Source: a bacterium
Lineage (GTDB): Bacteria > Verrucomicrobiota > Verrucomicrobiia > Limisphaerales > J093
Assembly (NCBI GenBank): GCA_021823625.1
Contig: JAKANS010000039.1
Coordinates: 1 to 38,318 of the forward strand
Direction: 5' to 3'
Length of the DNA stretch: 38,318 nt
The notes below the pieces were generated by a model. It saw nothing but the letters and a program-made list of their open reading frames with translations. It searched no databases and had not been told where the DNA came from. The translations under genes were made by a program, and so were the position numbers. Below, piece after piece: positions 24,876 through 35,447 of the stretch; position 1 is the stretch's first letter, and the number at the start of each line of letters is the position of its first letter.

Positions 24876-24903
24876 AAAAAGCGCCGAGCCGAGGCCCGGC
24901 GCT
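24876..24903 (-). terminator. Rho-independent terminator of ilvD
   Basis: Read on the minus strand, 24903-24880 forms a GC-rich stem beginning AGCGCCGGGCC and closing GGCTCGGCGCT, with one G-U pair, followed at once by five U (24880-24876). The pairing is perfect only in minus-strand RNA; the plus strand has an A-C mismatch. It starts 36 bases after the ilvD stop. This is the clearest intrinsic terminator in the window. Confidence 0.8.
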
Positions 24904-24938
24904 GCGCGTGATCCGTTTCGTTGAGGCGGCGGCGGCGG

Positions 24939-27203
24939 TTAAACGAGCACCCCGCCCTGGCTCGCATTGGTCACCAGCTTCCGGTAACGCGCCAGCCAGC
25001 CGGTCAAGTCGCGCTTCACGGGCTGCCAGGTTTGTTTGCGCGCGGCCAACTCCGCCTCGTCCACCAGGATGTCGATGCGACGGTTCGGGAAGTCGATCCG
25101 GATGCGGTCGCCGGCCTTGAGCCAACCGATGGGACCGCCTTCCGCCGCTTCCGGCGAGACATGGCCGATGCACGCGCCCGCCGTGCCGCCGCTGAACCGC
25201 CCGTCGGTGACCAGCGCGACCTTGTCGCCCAGGCCCATGCCGACGATGTAGCTGGTGGGCGAGAGCATTTCCTGCATGCCCGGTCCGCCGCGCGGGCCTT
25301 CGTTGCGGATGATGGCCACGTCGCCGGCCTTCACCTTGCCGGCGAGAATGCCGGCACAGGCGTCGTCCTGGCTCTCGAAAATCACGCACGGCCCTTCAAA
25401 GACGAAGCCGGGATCGCAGTAAGCCTTGAACGCGTCGCTGATGCCGGCGGTTTTGACCACGCTGCCGTCGGGCGCGAGTGGGCCATAGAGAATCGCCAGG
25501 CCACCTTCGGGTGAGTACGCGGTGTCCTTGTTGCGGATGCAGTCCTGCGCGTCGAACATGAACGCGGAGTCGTAAGGCATCAGGCCGCTGGGCACGGCTT
25601 CCGCGAGCGGGCCGGGCCGGGTGTCGAGGTAGGCGCGGGCAATGGTCCAGCCGCGGAAACGCGAGACGCGCACCAGGCTGTGCCGCTCCTTGACGCCGCC
25701 CTTGGCGTATTTCCAGGCAAGCAGGACGGGCGTGCCTTTCAGGCTGGCGAGTTCGCAGCGCATCAAGCCTTGCGCCTCCTTCTGCTGCGCCTCGATCGCG
25801 GCGCGAATGGCCTGGCGACCTTTGAGCACGTTGCCGTCGGGCAGCGTCAACTCGGCGTCCTCGGCGTAGAGGGCGATTTGCGCGTCCACGTCGCCGACGT
25901 TCCAGGCGGCGGCATCGCGCCAAAGCGTGATCGCCCGCGCATCGGCCGGGAAGAAAAGCAGCGGCTTGGGCACGAGATTGCCGCTGGCCGTGCGCGCGGC
26001 TGGACCGAGCTTGTCATTCGGGTCCACCACGAGCGCCGAAGCGCCGGAAACGCGTGCCGACTTGGCCCACGCCGAGCATTTTTCAGAACGCACGTCCCAC
26101 TCGTCGATGTTCTCGGCAATGGTTTTGCCGGTGACGGTGAGGCAGCCGTTGTTGAGCACTCCCATCCGCTTGAGTTCGCCCAGGATCGTGTGGATGCCGC
26201 CGGCGCGGTGCACGTCCTGCACATGATAGTTCGAGGACGGCGAGACTTTGCACAGGCACGGGATGCGGCGCGAAATCTCGTCGATTCGCTTGATGTCGTA
26301 GGCAATGCCAGCCTCGCGGGCGATGGCGAGCGTGTGCAGGATCGTGTTGGTCGAGCCGCCCATCGCGACGTCGAGCATGAGCGCGTTGTCGAACGCCTCG
26401 AGGGTGGCGATGTCGCGCGGCTTCAGGTCCTTTTCGACCAGCTTGATAATGGCGCGGGCGGCGCGGTCGTAGAGGGCCTCGCGCTCCTTCGACACGGCGA
26501 GGATGGTGCCGTTGCCGGGCAACGCCATGCCCAGCGCCTCGCAGAGACAATTCATCGAATTGGCGGTGAACATGCCGGAGCAGGAGCCGCAGGTGGGGCA
26601 GGCGGATTGTTCAAGCTTGGTCAACTGCGCCTCCGTGATCTTGCCGACCTGGAGTTCGCCGACGCCTTTGAAGACGGAGATCAGATCGGCCTTGCCGGTG
26701 GCGGGCTGGAGGTAGGCGGCCAGGTCGTCGTGCGTGGCCTTCTGCTCGGCGATGCCGGCGGCCATTGGTCCGCCGCTGACGAAGACCGTCGGGATGTTGA
26801 CGCGCATCGCGGCCATCAACATGCCGGGCACGATCTTGTCGCAGTTCGGAATGCAGACCATGCCGTCGAAGCAATGCGCCTTGAGCATCGTCTCGACGCA
26901 GTCGGCGATGAGTTCGCGCGACGGCAGCGAATACAACATGCCCGAGTGGCCCATCGCGATGCCGTCGTCCACGCCGATGGTGTTGAAGATGAACGGCACG
27001 CCGCCGGCCTCGCGCACCAGGCGCTTCACGAGCGCGCCGACCTCGTTCAGGTGGGCGTGGCCGGGGATGCAGTCGGTGTAGCTGTTGGCGATGGCGATGA
27101 AGGGTTTTCCCCAATCGTCTTCGGATTCGATGGAGCCGGTGGCGCGGAGCAGTGAGCGATGCGGCGCGCGTTCAAAGCCTTTTTTGATGATGTCAGAGTG
27201 CAT
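24939..27203 (-). CDS. ilvD: Dihydroxy-acid dehydratase with inserted NTF2/SnoaL-like domain
   Basis: A 754-residue IlvD, which converts 2,3-dihydroxy-acids to 2-keto acids in valine, leucine and isoleucine synthesis. The N-terminal domain (about 1-365) has the cluster cysteines Cys45 (TDCIPGH), Cys121 (PNCDK) and the CPTCGSCSG motif (202-208). The C-terminal domain resumes at about 558 ([18 protein letters not shown]) and contains the catalytic Ser in DGRFSGG (671). Typical members are about 555-620 residues. The excess lies between these domains: residues 420-528 read as a complete SnoaL/NTF2-like fold ([45 protein letters not shown]). The frame is continuous. The ATG at 27203 ([19 protein letters not shown]) is preferred over a TTG at 27227. 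No leader peptide or riboswitch was found; a terminator follows. Confidence 0.94.
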   Translation of the reverse strand: MHSDIIKKGFERAPHRSLLRATGSIESEDDWGKPFIAIANSYTDCIPGHAHLNEVGALVKRLVREAGGVPFIFNTIGVDDGIAMGHSGMLYSLPSRELIADCVETMLKAHCFDGMVCIPNCDKIVPGMLMAAMRVNIPTVFVSGGPMAAGIAEQKATHDDLAAYLQPATGKADLISVFKGVGELQVGKITEAQLTKLEQSACPTCGSCSGMFTANSMNCLCEALGMALPGNGTILAVSKEREALYDRAARAIIKLVEKDLKPRDIATLEAFDNALMLDVAMGGSTNTILHTLAIAREAGIAYDIKRIDEISRRIPCLCKVSPSSNYHVQDVHRAGGIHTILGELKRMGVLNNGCLTVTGKTIAENIDEWDVRSEKCSAWAKSARVSGASALVVDPNDKLGPAARTASGNLVPKPLLFFPADARAITLWRDAAAWNVGDVDAQIALYAEDAELTLPDGNVLKGRQAIRAAIEAQQKEAQGLMRCELASLKGTPVLLAWKYAKGGVKERHSLVRVSRFRGWTIARAYLDTRPGPLAEAVPSGLMPYDSAFMFDAQDCIRNKDTAYSPEGGLAILYGPLAPDGSVVKTAGISDAFKAYCDPGFVFEGPCVIFESQDDACAGILAGKVKAGDVAIIRNEGPRGGPGMQEMLSPTSYIVGMGLGDKVALVTDGRFSGGTAGACIGHVSPEAAEGGPIGWLKAGDRIRIDFPNRRIDILVDEAELAARKQTWQPVKRDLTGWLARYRKLVTNASQGGVLV

Positions 27204-27416
27204 GATGTTCAGCGTTAAAGCCGACAAGATGTAGCCTCGCCGACCGGGTCTGTCACGCTTTTGGCGCGGCCAGTGTACGGCGCCCCGCCACGCGTCAGAG
27301 CATGTCTAAACGATCGTTTTCGGTAGCACTGGCGACTCGCCGGACGGAACGCCATCAGACCTTGCCTCGCCATGAAGATCGCGGCTGCGGCAAACCGCAC
27401 GTCCGGTGGTGTGGGC

Positions 27417-27444
27417 GGGGGCCGGGGCGCAATCCCCGGCCCCC
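27417..27444. repeat. GC-rich 11-bp stem hairpin
   Basis: GGGGGCCGGGG (27417-27427) and CCCCGGCCCCC (27434-27444) are exact inverted repeats separated by CGCAAT. The hairpin is 42 bases past the stop of the beta-helix gene on the minus strand and lies in the 282-base gap before ilvD. It is a strong stem but no U-tract follows on the minus strand, so it may be a transcript-end stabiliser or a dispersed repeat rather than an intrinsic terminator. Confidence 0.6.
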
Positions 27445-27485
27445 CGCCCCCCGATCCCCTTCCAACTGCCTCGCGCGGCTCTAAG

Positions 27486-29642
27486 TCACTTCGCCGGCGG
27501 CAGCGGCGTCACCGGACAGCGCTCGTGCCGGACTTGGTTGGCCCACGCCGGATCGCCGTACAAGCCCGCCTGGCTGAAGTCCCACGGTTGGAAGCCCAGC
27601 TTTAGCGCGGGCGAGGCCGGGTCGAGTTGGAAGTCGTGCGCGGCGGCATTCGCGAATTTCGGATCGGCGATGAGCGAGTGGCGGTCCAGTCCAAGCGCCT
27701 GCCAGTCGGCAAAGTTTCGTTGGTAGAACCTCAGCTTGTCCGTGCCTTCAGTGTCCCAATACACGTTGTTGTCCCAGTCGCCGGGCGATTCATGCGCGGC
27801 GATGCGTTCGTTGAGCGAGCGTTCGCCGTACGGCACGAGCAGCCGGCCTTGGGTCAGGAAGACGATGTTCCGGCGAAACGTGTTCGGGCGCTTTTCGTGG
27901 AACGGCCAGAGCGCATAGTCGGCGGACAAGGCGAAGAGGTTGTTCTGAATCACGTGCTCGTGGCCGCCGTTGTTGTACATCAACCCGCCGCTGCGCGTGT
28001 TATAGACGAGGTTGTTCTCCACACGGTAGCCGCCGCAGGTGGCGTCGAGGTAAATGCCCCAGCCGAAGGGCGGGTTCGCGTACGGCCAGATGTCGTGAAA
28101 GATGTTGTTGCGAATGACGCTCCCCGGCGACACGCCCAAGCAATAGATCAGGCCCGCGTCGCTGAGGACGCCATGAACGAGGTCGTGAACGTGGTTGTAC
28201 TCGATGACGTTGTCGTGGGTGCGGTTGGTCGCGTCGTCCCAGTTCCAGCCGATACTCAGGCCGGAGTAAAGCAGGTCGTGAATGTCGTTGTGCGAAATCC
28301 GATTGTAGCTGCTTTGTGCGACCCAGATGCCGACGCCAGCCGCGAAGACGTGTCCGCCATCGAAGATGAGGTTGTTATCGACCCAGACCCGGCTCGACAC
28401 GGCCACATCGCTTGCCGCCATGTTCGCTTCGCCGACGCGGATGCCACCCGCGCCGAGATCGAAGAGCCGGTTGCGTTGAAGCCGGCAATCCTTGCATCCA
28501 CGCCGGAACCAGATGCCGTAAGTCCCCACGTGCGCCATTTCACAGTCTTCCACCGCGCAGTTCAGCGCACCGTCCGCCATGACCGCGGCCGGCACTTCGA
28601 CCGCGGCCTGCGTGCTGCTGTTGCCGCGCGGATCGAACACCCAGTCGGCGTGTTGAAATGAGAGACCTTTCAGCGTGACGTGCTGGACGAAGCGACCTTT
28701 GTCTGCGTCGCCCGCGAACCGCACCAGCTCGGTCAACTGCGGCGCCACCACCTCCGTTTCGCCGAGGCGCTCGCCGGGCAGCGGCCAGTAGCTCAACACG
28801 CCGGTCTGGCGATCCAGGTACCACTCGCCGGGCTGGTCCAGCAACTCGCGGGCGTTTTCGACATAGTACCTCTGTGCCGCTTCCCAGTAACCGATGCTCC
28901 ACCATTCCTTCAGCGGCGCCGCGAAGCGGACGATGTTCGACACCGTGTCCACGCTCTTCAACGGGTGAATCGAGGTCTCCCAAGAGTGCATCAACACCAG
29001 GTTTACGTCGCTTAGGTCCGCCCACGGCTGGAGGTCACCCGGCTTGAACCCGAAGCCGTCGCGGGCCACGGCTTTGCCTTGCGCGTCGCGCGGTCCGGGG
29101 AGCAGGGCAGCGATGCGGTAATAGCCTTCGTTCGGGCCGCGCGCCCGCTGGCGACGCTGGCCGTTGACGAACAATTCGCGGAAATACCACTGCCCGGCTT
29201 TCACGTCCGGGAGGGTGGTTTCCCACAGATTGCCGTTCTGGCGAAAACCGGTCAGCACGCGGCCGCCGCTGAGAATTGGCCGTCCGCCCGGCGCCGCGAC
29301 GAAAACCACCGGCGCCGCGGCCGTGCCGGAATCCTCCGCCTCCAGCGTGAATGTCGTCTCCATCCGATACATGCCACCGCGGACATGCACGGTCACCGGC
29401 CCCAGCGAGCCACCCGCCTCGGCCCGCAGCTTGCGCAACCGGTCCCGCGCGCCGATGAGTGACGCCAGCGGGCCGTCCGAGTGGTCGGGCGTCGATTCGG
29501 CCGTGCGGCCGGACCACTGGTTGTTGCCATCGGGCGCGACGTAAAGCGCGACCGGCTTGGGCGGATCGGCGGCGAGCGCGGAGCCAACGGTGAAAACCAA
29601 TAACATGAAGCGGCGGAAGACCGGGGCCTTTGGGAATTGCAT
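27486..29642 (-). CDS. Secreted right-handed parallel beta-helix protein, probable polysaccharide-active enzyme
   Basis: A 718-residue exported protein. A signal peptide (FMLLVFTVGSALAA) is followed by LYVAPDGNNQWSGR and a pectate-lyase-like entry region (VHVRGGMYRMETTFTLEAEDSG). The middle and C-terminal parts hold many beta-helix rungs with Asn ladders (CRLQRNRLFDL, YNRISHNDIHDL, NVIEYNHVHDL, VIRNNIFHDI, VIQNNLFAL). A conserved segment (GEWYLDRQTGVLSYWPLPGE) is typical of parallel beta-helix proteins grouped near GH141/GH120-type glycosidases. Specificity cannot be told. AAGG lies shortly before the ATG at 29642, supporting the start. It is on the same strand as ilvD but 282 bases away, so it is probably a separate unit. 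Confidence 0.82.
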   Translation of the reverse strand: MQFPKAPVFRRFMLLVFTVGSALAADPPKPVALYVAPDGNNQWSGRTAESTPDHSDGPLASLIGARDRLRKLRAEAGGSLGPVTVHVRGGMYRMETTFTLEAEDSGTAAAPVVFVAAPGGRPILSGGRVLTGFRQNGNLWETTLPDVKAGQWYFRELFVNGQRRQRARGPNEGYYRIAALLPGPRDAQGKAVARDGFGFKPGDLQPWADLSDVNLVLMHSWETSIHPLKSVDTVSNIVRFAAPLKEWWSIGYWEAAQRYYVENARELLDQPGEWYLDRQTGVLSYWPLPGERLGETEVVAPQLTELVRFAGDADKGRFVQHVTLKGLSFQHADWVFDPRGNSSTQAAVEVPAAVMADGALNCAVEDCEMAHVGTYGIWFRRGCKDCRLQRNRLFDLGAGGIRVGEANMAASDVAVSSRVWVDNNLIFDGGHVFAAGVGIWVAQSSYNRISHNDIHDLLYSGLSIGWNWDDATNRTHDNVIEYNHVHDLVHGVLSDAGLIYCLGVSPGSVIRNNIFHDIWPYANPPFGWGIYLDATCGGYRVENNLVYNTRSGGLMYNNGGHEHVIQNNLFALSADYALWPFHEKRPNTFRRNIVFLTQGRLLVPYGERSLNERIAAHESPGDWDNNVYWDTEGTDKLRFYQRNFADWQALGLDRHSLIADPKFANAAAHDFQLDPASPALKLGFQPWDFSQAGLYGDPAWANQVRHERCPVTPLPPAK

Positions 29643-30017
29643 ACAGCCTTCAGACGTTTGCCGACAGGGTTGGCTTCAGGTTTGCCGGGCGAACCGGGTT
29701 GGGAGTGCCGGCGCCAAGCACGGGAGATCGCGGCCGCACGGCGGGTTTGGCCGCTGACTTTTACCATCCCTTTACAATATTCCGGTCAGCGGCTCATACG
29801 GGCTTAACACGGCGGGAGTCTGATTATGCGTAATGAAAAACGGATTCGCCGAAAACTTGCCGAGCGTTGCCGGGCTGGCGCGGGTCGCCAGCGAAGCCGG
29901 CACGGCAGCAGCGGCGAGTCACCGGTTCGCCTTCGCGTCCGCCGTTTGGAACACCGCGTCGAGACCGATGCGGGCGGCGTCGCCGCAGGCGAGCCCCACA
30001 GCGAAAGGACGGAACGT
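29643..30017. other. Divergent intergenic region with AT-rich island
   Basis: These 375 bases separate the divergent beta-helix gene and the RG-rich gene and must hold both promoters. A TACAAT hexamer at 29773-29778 is a possible -10 for the plus-strand gene, flanked by the inverted repeat described at 29750-29793. An open frame continues upstream of the plus-strand gene to 29826, but its translation does not look like protein. Confidence 0.45.
29750..29793 (+). promoter_or_regulatory. Inverted repeat flanking a candidate -10 element
   Basis: GCCGCTGAC (29750-29758) and GTCAGCGGC (29785-29793) are exact 9-bp inverted repeats with a 26-base AT-rich spacer containing TACAAT (29773-29778). The layout is that of an operator pair around a promoter core. 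No good -35 hexamer is visible. The downstream gene starts 225 bases further on, so a long leader would result. Confidence 0.35.
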
Positions 30018-30965
30018 ATGAAACAAACCGCAATGACACTGACGCTCGCGCTGGGATTGACCGCGCTGAACGCCTTGGCTCAGGAAACCAACGATGTGCC
30101 GCAGCAGGCGGACCGGCCGCCGCGCGACCAGGCTCCGCGCTACCAACGCGGGGCGCCACGACACGAACGCGCCCTGACCGGCGAAGCCGGTCGCGACGCC
30201 CGCCCCGAAGGCGTTCGCCCGCCGCTCGCGCAGGGCGAGGAGGACGACGCTTGGGCACCGCCGGGTCCGCGTCGTGGCGCTGCGGGTCTCGGACCGCAAG
30301 GGCGCGGGCCGGCTTCTGGACCACGCGGCCTGGCGCGGCAGGGTTTCGATGAGACGGATAATCTGCCGCCTTTGCCGCCCCGGCGCGGCGGCTTCGCCGG
30401 CCCGCAAGGTCGATTTGGCGGCGGCCCCGACTTTCTTCCCGGCGACCGGGAGCGAGGATTGGGCCCGCGGGCGATGGCGCGCGGATTCGCGAGTCCCCGA
30501 TTTGGCTTCTGCCCGTGCTGCGGCCGGCCGCTGGGGCCGCTGGGAATGGCCGCGCGGCCTGGCTTCGGGCGCCGCGGTTTTGGGGGCGGTGAGCCTGGTC
30601 CTGGCTTCGGTCTGGAAGCGCAGCCCGGTCGTGGATTCGGTCGCGACGGCGAGCGTCCGCTACGCCGCGGTCCGGGCTTCGGACGCGGACAAGGGGCCTG
30701 GCTCGACCGAGAAGGACCGGCGGTGGCACCGCAAGGACGCGGATCGCGCTGGGGCGCACGAGCCGATGCCGGCGATCGCCAACCGATGAACGCGCCGCGA
30801 GATGGCTTCCGTGCCGGGCGCCGCGGACCGGCAGGCCCTGAAGGCCGCATCGAGCGTGACGGCGGAGCTTCCCGTGACGACGGCAGGGTCCCGATGCATC
30901 GGCCGGCGGACGATGAGGGCGAGCAAGCCGAACAACCCGCGCCGCCGCTTTCAAGTGGTGAGTAA
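30018..30965 (+). CDS. Secreted Arg/Gly/Pro-rich low-complexity protein
   Basis: A 315-residue exported protein. The ATG at 30018 has AAAGGA nine bases upstream and starts a signal peptide (MKQTAMTLTLALGLTALNAL, cut near AQE). The mature part is almost wholly low-complexity: many GRG, RGFG, GPGFG and RRG units, with blocks of Pro, Asp and Glu, and a strongly basic middle. Its only cysteines form a FCPCCGRPLG motif near the centre, which could bind metal or make disulfides. No enzymatic fold is apparent. RG/FG-rich secreted proteins can be disordered or bind nucleic acid or polyanions; its role here is unknown. The open frame runs upstream to 29826 but without protein-like sequence. Confidence 0.7.
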   Translation: MKQTAMTLTLALGLTALNALAQETNDVPQQADRPPRDQAPRYQRGAPRHERALTGEAGRDARPEGVRPPLAQGEEDDAWAPPGPRRGAAGLGPQGRGPASGPRGLARQGFDETDNLPPLPPRRGGFAGPQGRFGGGPDFLPGDRERGLGPRAMARGFASPRFGFCPCCGRPLGPLGMAARPGFGRRGFGGGEPGPGFGLEAQPGRGFGRDGERPLRRGPGFGRGQGAWLDREGPAVAPQGRGSRWGARADAGDRQPMNAPRDGFRAGRRGPAGPEGRIERDGGASRDDGRVPMHRPADDEGEQAEQPAPPLSSGE

Positions 30966-31154
30966 CACCGCGAACGCGCGGCCGGCCTGAACGCGCCCCG
31001 CGCCACGATCGCCCTGTGCCTGGCTTCGCGCCAGCGCAACAGCGGTCGGGGCCGGGGCCGGCGGCATTCAAGTCAGGACACCGGCGGCGCGAGACCGGAC
31101 TTCCCGCAAGACTGGCTTGCCTGGCTGCCGACTCCCGGTAAGCTCTCGTCACAA

Positions 31155-32438
<1,284 letters not shown>

Positions 32439-32460
32439 CCAAGTCCCGTTTTTCGCGAAT

Positions 32461-32500
32461 GCCGGCCCGGGCTTTGGCGGCCTGGGTCGGCGTTTTCGTT
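32461..32500 (+). terminator. Intrinsic-terminator-like hairpin after metY
   Basis: GCCGGCCCGGGC (32461-32472) pairs with GCCTGGGTCGGC (32480-32491) over 12 positions, two of them G-U in plus-strand RNA, with a seven-base loop. GTTTTCGTTT follows. It begins 23 bases after the metY stop. The T-tract is interrupted, so termination may be partial, leaving rtcB partly dependent on metY transcription. Confidence 0.65.
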
Positions 32501-32626
32501 TCGCGCGGAGGAAAACAAGGATTGCTCCCGCGCCGGTGCGGTCGAGAATCGTGGCGTGCACATTGATTGCCTTCACGGTGCCGCGCGGCCGTGGCACCGG
32601 AGATGGGACGCGGTTAGCTTCCCCCC

Positions 32627-34021
32627 ATGAACACCCAAGACCTGATCCGCCTCGGCGTGCCGCTGGGCGAACCGCTCCGGCGCGCCACGGATTTCATCTG
32701 TGCGTACTGCCTCGGCGGGGGTGACCGCGCACGCTTGCGCGAGGAAGTGGAGGCCGTCCTCCGCAACCCATCCGCTTTCACCGACGATCCGCAGCGCGGC
32801 GACTTCGCCAAAGCCTTGCTGGCCGCCCCGCCACCGGCACGCGAGCACCCGGCCGCCTATCGCCAGTGGGGCACCAACCTCGAACCGGACGCCATTCTGC
32901 AAATGGAAAAGGCCTGCCTGTTGCCGGTGTCGGTGGCCGGCGCGCTGATGCCGGACGCGCATGTTGGCTATGGCCTGCCGATCGGCGGCGTGCTGGCAAC
33001 GGACAACGTGGTGATCCCGTACGCGGTGGGCGTGGACATCGCGTGTCGCATGAAGCTCACTGTGCTGGACCTGCCGTTGCGGGACTTGGAACGCAAGCAA
33101 GACCGGCTTGCCCGCGCCATCGAGGCCGAGACCCGTTTCGGCATCGGCGCCAACTTCAAGGACCGCCGCCAGCACGCGGTCATGGACGCCGACTGGTCGG
33201 TCAGCCCGATCACGCGGAGCAACAAAGACCGCGCCTGGGCGCAGCTTGGCACCAGCGGCAGCGGCAATCACTTCGTCGAGTTTGGCCGGTTCACCGTGCT
33301 CGAGCGCGAGGCCGGACTCGAGCCGGGCGAGTACGTCGCACTGTTGAGCCACAGCGGCAGCCGGGGGACGGGCGCGGCGGTGTGCGACCATTACAGCAAG
33401 GTTGCCTTCAGCCAGTTCCCCGACTTGCCAAAGGAATTGAAACGCCTGGCCTGGCTCTCGCTCGATTCGGCGGAAGGCCAGGAATACTGGGCGGCAATGG
33501 AATTGATGGGCCGTTACGCGGCGGCGAACCACGCGTTGATCCATCGGCACATTGCCGCAAATCTGGGCGCCGAAGTGCTGCTCGACGTGGAGAACCACCA
33601 CAATTTCGCCTGGAAGGAACGGCACGCGATCGACGGCGTCGAACGCGAGGTGGTCGTCCATCGCAAAGGCGCCACGCCCGCGGGTGTCGGCGTCAAGGGC
33701 ATCATCCCCGGCTCGATGGCGTCGCCCGGTTTCCTCGTGCGCGGCAAGGGCAATCCCGCGTCGCTCAACTCCGCGGCGCACGGCGCGGGGCGCGTGATGA
33801 GCCGCACCCGCGCCCACGACACGTTGGACTGGAAAGCTGTGCACCGCCTCCTGCGCGAACGGGGCGTGACGCTGCTGTCGGCCGGGTTGGACGAGGCGCC
33901 GATGGTCTATAAAAACATCGACGACGTCATGGCGGCCCAGGCCGACCTGGTGGAAATCCTCGGCCGCTTCGAGCCGCGGCTGGTCAAGATGGCCCCCAGC
34001 GGCGAGCGGCCGGAGGATTGA
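32627..34021 (+). CDS. rtcB: RNA-splicing ligase RtcB
   Basis: A 464-residue GTP/Mn2+-dependent RNA ligase joining 2',3'-cyclic phosphate (or 3'-phosphate) to 5'-OH ends in RNA repair. All hallmark motifs are present: MPDAH (109-112), GVDIACR with Cys140, GSGNHFVE (His215), SHSGSRG (His242), ENHHNFAW (His324) and AHGAGRVMSR with His385, the residue that is guanylylated in the family. Length is that of the longer bacterial type rather than E. coli RtcB (408). No rtcA or rtcR is adjacent; instead it sits between metY and metX. No strong ribosome site precedes the ATG. Confidence 0.95.
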   Translation: MNTQDLIRLGVPLGEPLRRATDFICAYCLGGGDRARLREEVEAVLRNPSAFTDDPQRGDFAKALLAAPPPAREHPAAYRQWGTNLEPDAILQMEKACLLPVSVAGALMPDAHVGYGLPIGGVLATDNVVIPYAVGVDIACRMKLTVLDLPLRDLERKQDRLARAIEAETRFGIGANFKDRRQHAVMDADWSVSPITRSNKDRAWAQLGTSGSGNHFVEFGRFTVLEREAGLEPGEYVALLSHSGSRGTGAAVCDHYSKVAFSQFPDLPKELKRLAWLSLDSAEGQEYWAAMELMGRYAAANHALIHRHIAANLGAEVLLDVENHHNFAWKERHAIDGVEREVVVHRKGATPAGVGVKGIIPGSMASPGFLVRGKGNPASLNSAAHGAGRVMSRTRAHDTLDWKAVHRLLRERGVTLLSAGLDEAPMVYKNIDDVMAAQADLVEILGRFEPRLVKMAPSGERPED

Positions 34022-34086
34022 ATCCGCGGTGTCTGGTTTCGCGTGCTTGCGCTAAGTGCTGGCTGGGGCAAACTTCCGGCGCGTTT

Positions 34087-35253
34087 ATGACCCGTTCCAT
34101 CGGCAAGGTTCGCACTCAATTCTACGAATTCGACAATCCGCGGAAACCGCTCCGGCTTCGCGTCGGCGGCAAACTGAACCGGTTCACGTTGGCTTGCGAG
34201 GTGTACGGGCGCATGAACGCCGAGCGGTCGAACGTCATTTTGCTCTACCACGCCATGACGGGCAGCCAGCACGCGGCGGGCGAAAATCCGCACGTGCCCG
34301 GCCTGGACGGACGCTGGACGGATGAAGTCCGCGAAGGCTGGTGGGAAGGTTTCATCGGCCCCGGCAAGGCGCTGGACACGCGCAAGTATTGCGTCGTCTG
34401 CACGAATTACCTCGGCGGCTGCTACGGCTCCACGGGTCCGGCGTCCATCAATCCGGCCACCGGCAAACCGTGGGGCCCGAGTTTCCCGGTGTTGCGGATG
34501 AGCGACCTGGTGGACGCCCAGATGCGCTTGCTGGACCAATTGGGCGTGACCCGGCTCCACGCCGTCATTGGCGCGTCCATTGGCGGGTTTCTTTGTCTCC
34601 TGACCGCAACGCGCTATCCGGAGCGCGTGAAGATCGTCGTGCCCATCGGCACCGGCGTGGAAACGACGATTTACCAGCGCATCTTGAACTTCGAGCAGAT
34701 CACGGCGATCGAGGCCGATCCGAACTTCAAGGGCGGTGACTATTACGACGGGCCGCGACCGCACCTCGGTCTGGCGCTGGCGCGGCGCATCGCCCACAAG
34801 ACCTTCGTGTCGCTCGATGCGTTGCGCGAACGCGCGCGCGGCGAGGTGGTGAGCAACAAACCGCCGTACGGCTGGTACGAAATGAACCACCCGGTGGAGA
34901 GCTACATGCTCCATCAGGGCGTCAAATTCGTGCGGCGCTTCGACGCGAACTCCTACCTGCGCATCCTCGACGCCTGGCAGTGGTTCGATCTGGTCAAGGA
35001 AGGCGAGGCGCAGGATTTCGACGACCTCTTCTCCCGTTGCCGGCAACAGGAGTTCCTGGTGTTCAGCATCGACTCGGACATCATGTTTTGCCCGCAGGAA
35101 CAGGCGAAACTTGTGAGCTTGCTCAAGCGAAGCCACGTGCCCTCGATGTGGATCACCGTCCACTCGGAAAAGGGTCACGATTCCTTCCTGCTCGAGCCGC
35201 GGTTGTTCACGCCCCACCTCAGCCACTTGCTCGATCAGCACAAAATGGCCTGA
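34087..35253 (+). CDS. metX: Homoserine O-acetyltransferase (MetX-type alpha/beta hydrolase fold)
   Basis: A 388-residue acyltransferase. The catalytic triad is visible: Ser164 in GASIGG, Asp331 in IDSDIMF and His364 in EKGHDSF. CTNYLGGCYGSTGP and NPATGKPWG are typical MetX segments. It acetylates homoserine (succinylation is possible within the family) for methionine synthesis and supplies MetY. The frame is open to 34018 overlapping the rtcB stop, but the ATG at 34087 (MTRSIGKVRTQFYEF) fits family N-termini. It is 65 bases after rtcB on the same strand and ends 194 bases before the convergent Gfo/Idh/MocA gene. Confidence 0.92.
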   Translation: MTRSIGKVRTQFYEFDNPRKPLRLRVGGKLNRFTLACEVYGRMNAERSNVILLYHAMTGSQHAAGENPHVPGLDGRWTDEVREGWWEGFIGPGKALDTRKYCVVCTNYLGGCYGSTGPASINPATGKPWGPSFPVLRMSDLVDAQMRLLDQLGVTRLHAVIGASIGGFLCLLTATRYPERVKIVVPIGTGVETTIYQRILNFEQITAIEADPNFKGGDYYDGPRPHLGLALARRIAHKTFVSLDALRERARGEVVSNKPPYGWYEMNHPVESYMLHQGVKFVRRFDANSYLRILDAWQWFDLVKEGEAQDFDDLFSRCRQQEFLVFSIDSDIMFCPQEQAKLVSLLKRSHVPSMWITVHSEKGHDSFLLEPRLFTPHLSHLLDQHKMA

Positions 35254-35294
35254 CCGGACGGCTGGCGTGGCAGCGGCGGGCACTCCCCGTGGCT

Positions 35295-35320
35295 GCTGAC
35301 GTCAGTCAGCGGCTGTCTTT
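35295..35320 (+). terminator. Weak hairpin after metX
   Basis: GCTGAC (35295-35300) and GTCAGC (35305-35310) form a short perfect stem with a GTCA loop, followed after a few bases by TCTTTTCTT. It lies 42 bases past the metX stop in the convergent gap. The stem is only 6 bp, so this is a weak candidate. Confidence 0.3.
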
Positions 35321-35447
35321 TCTTGTGCCGCGTCTTTGTCAGGCGAGGCGCAATTCGGCGAAGCGTGCCGCGCTCTGACGAGCGCAGCCACCTCAGTAAG
35401 GACGGCTCGGCGCACGAATCACAGAACTGCGGCTTCTCGGGATTTGG

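Noticed and set aside
25680..27155. 491-codon plus-strand open frame opposite ilvD.
   Set aside because: Antisense shadow of ilvD with typical His/Val/Gly-rich composition.
30966..31154. Possible SAM-sensing riboswitch before metY.
   Set aside because: I looked for the conserved core and a switching terminator and found neither; the gap is GC-rich with no clear anti-terminator pair.
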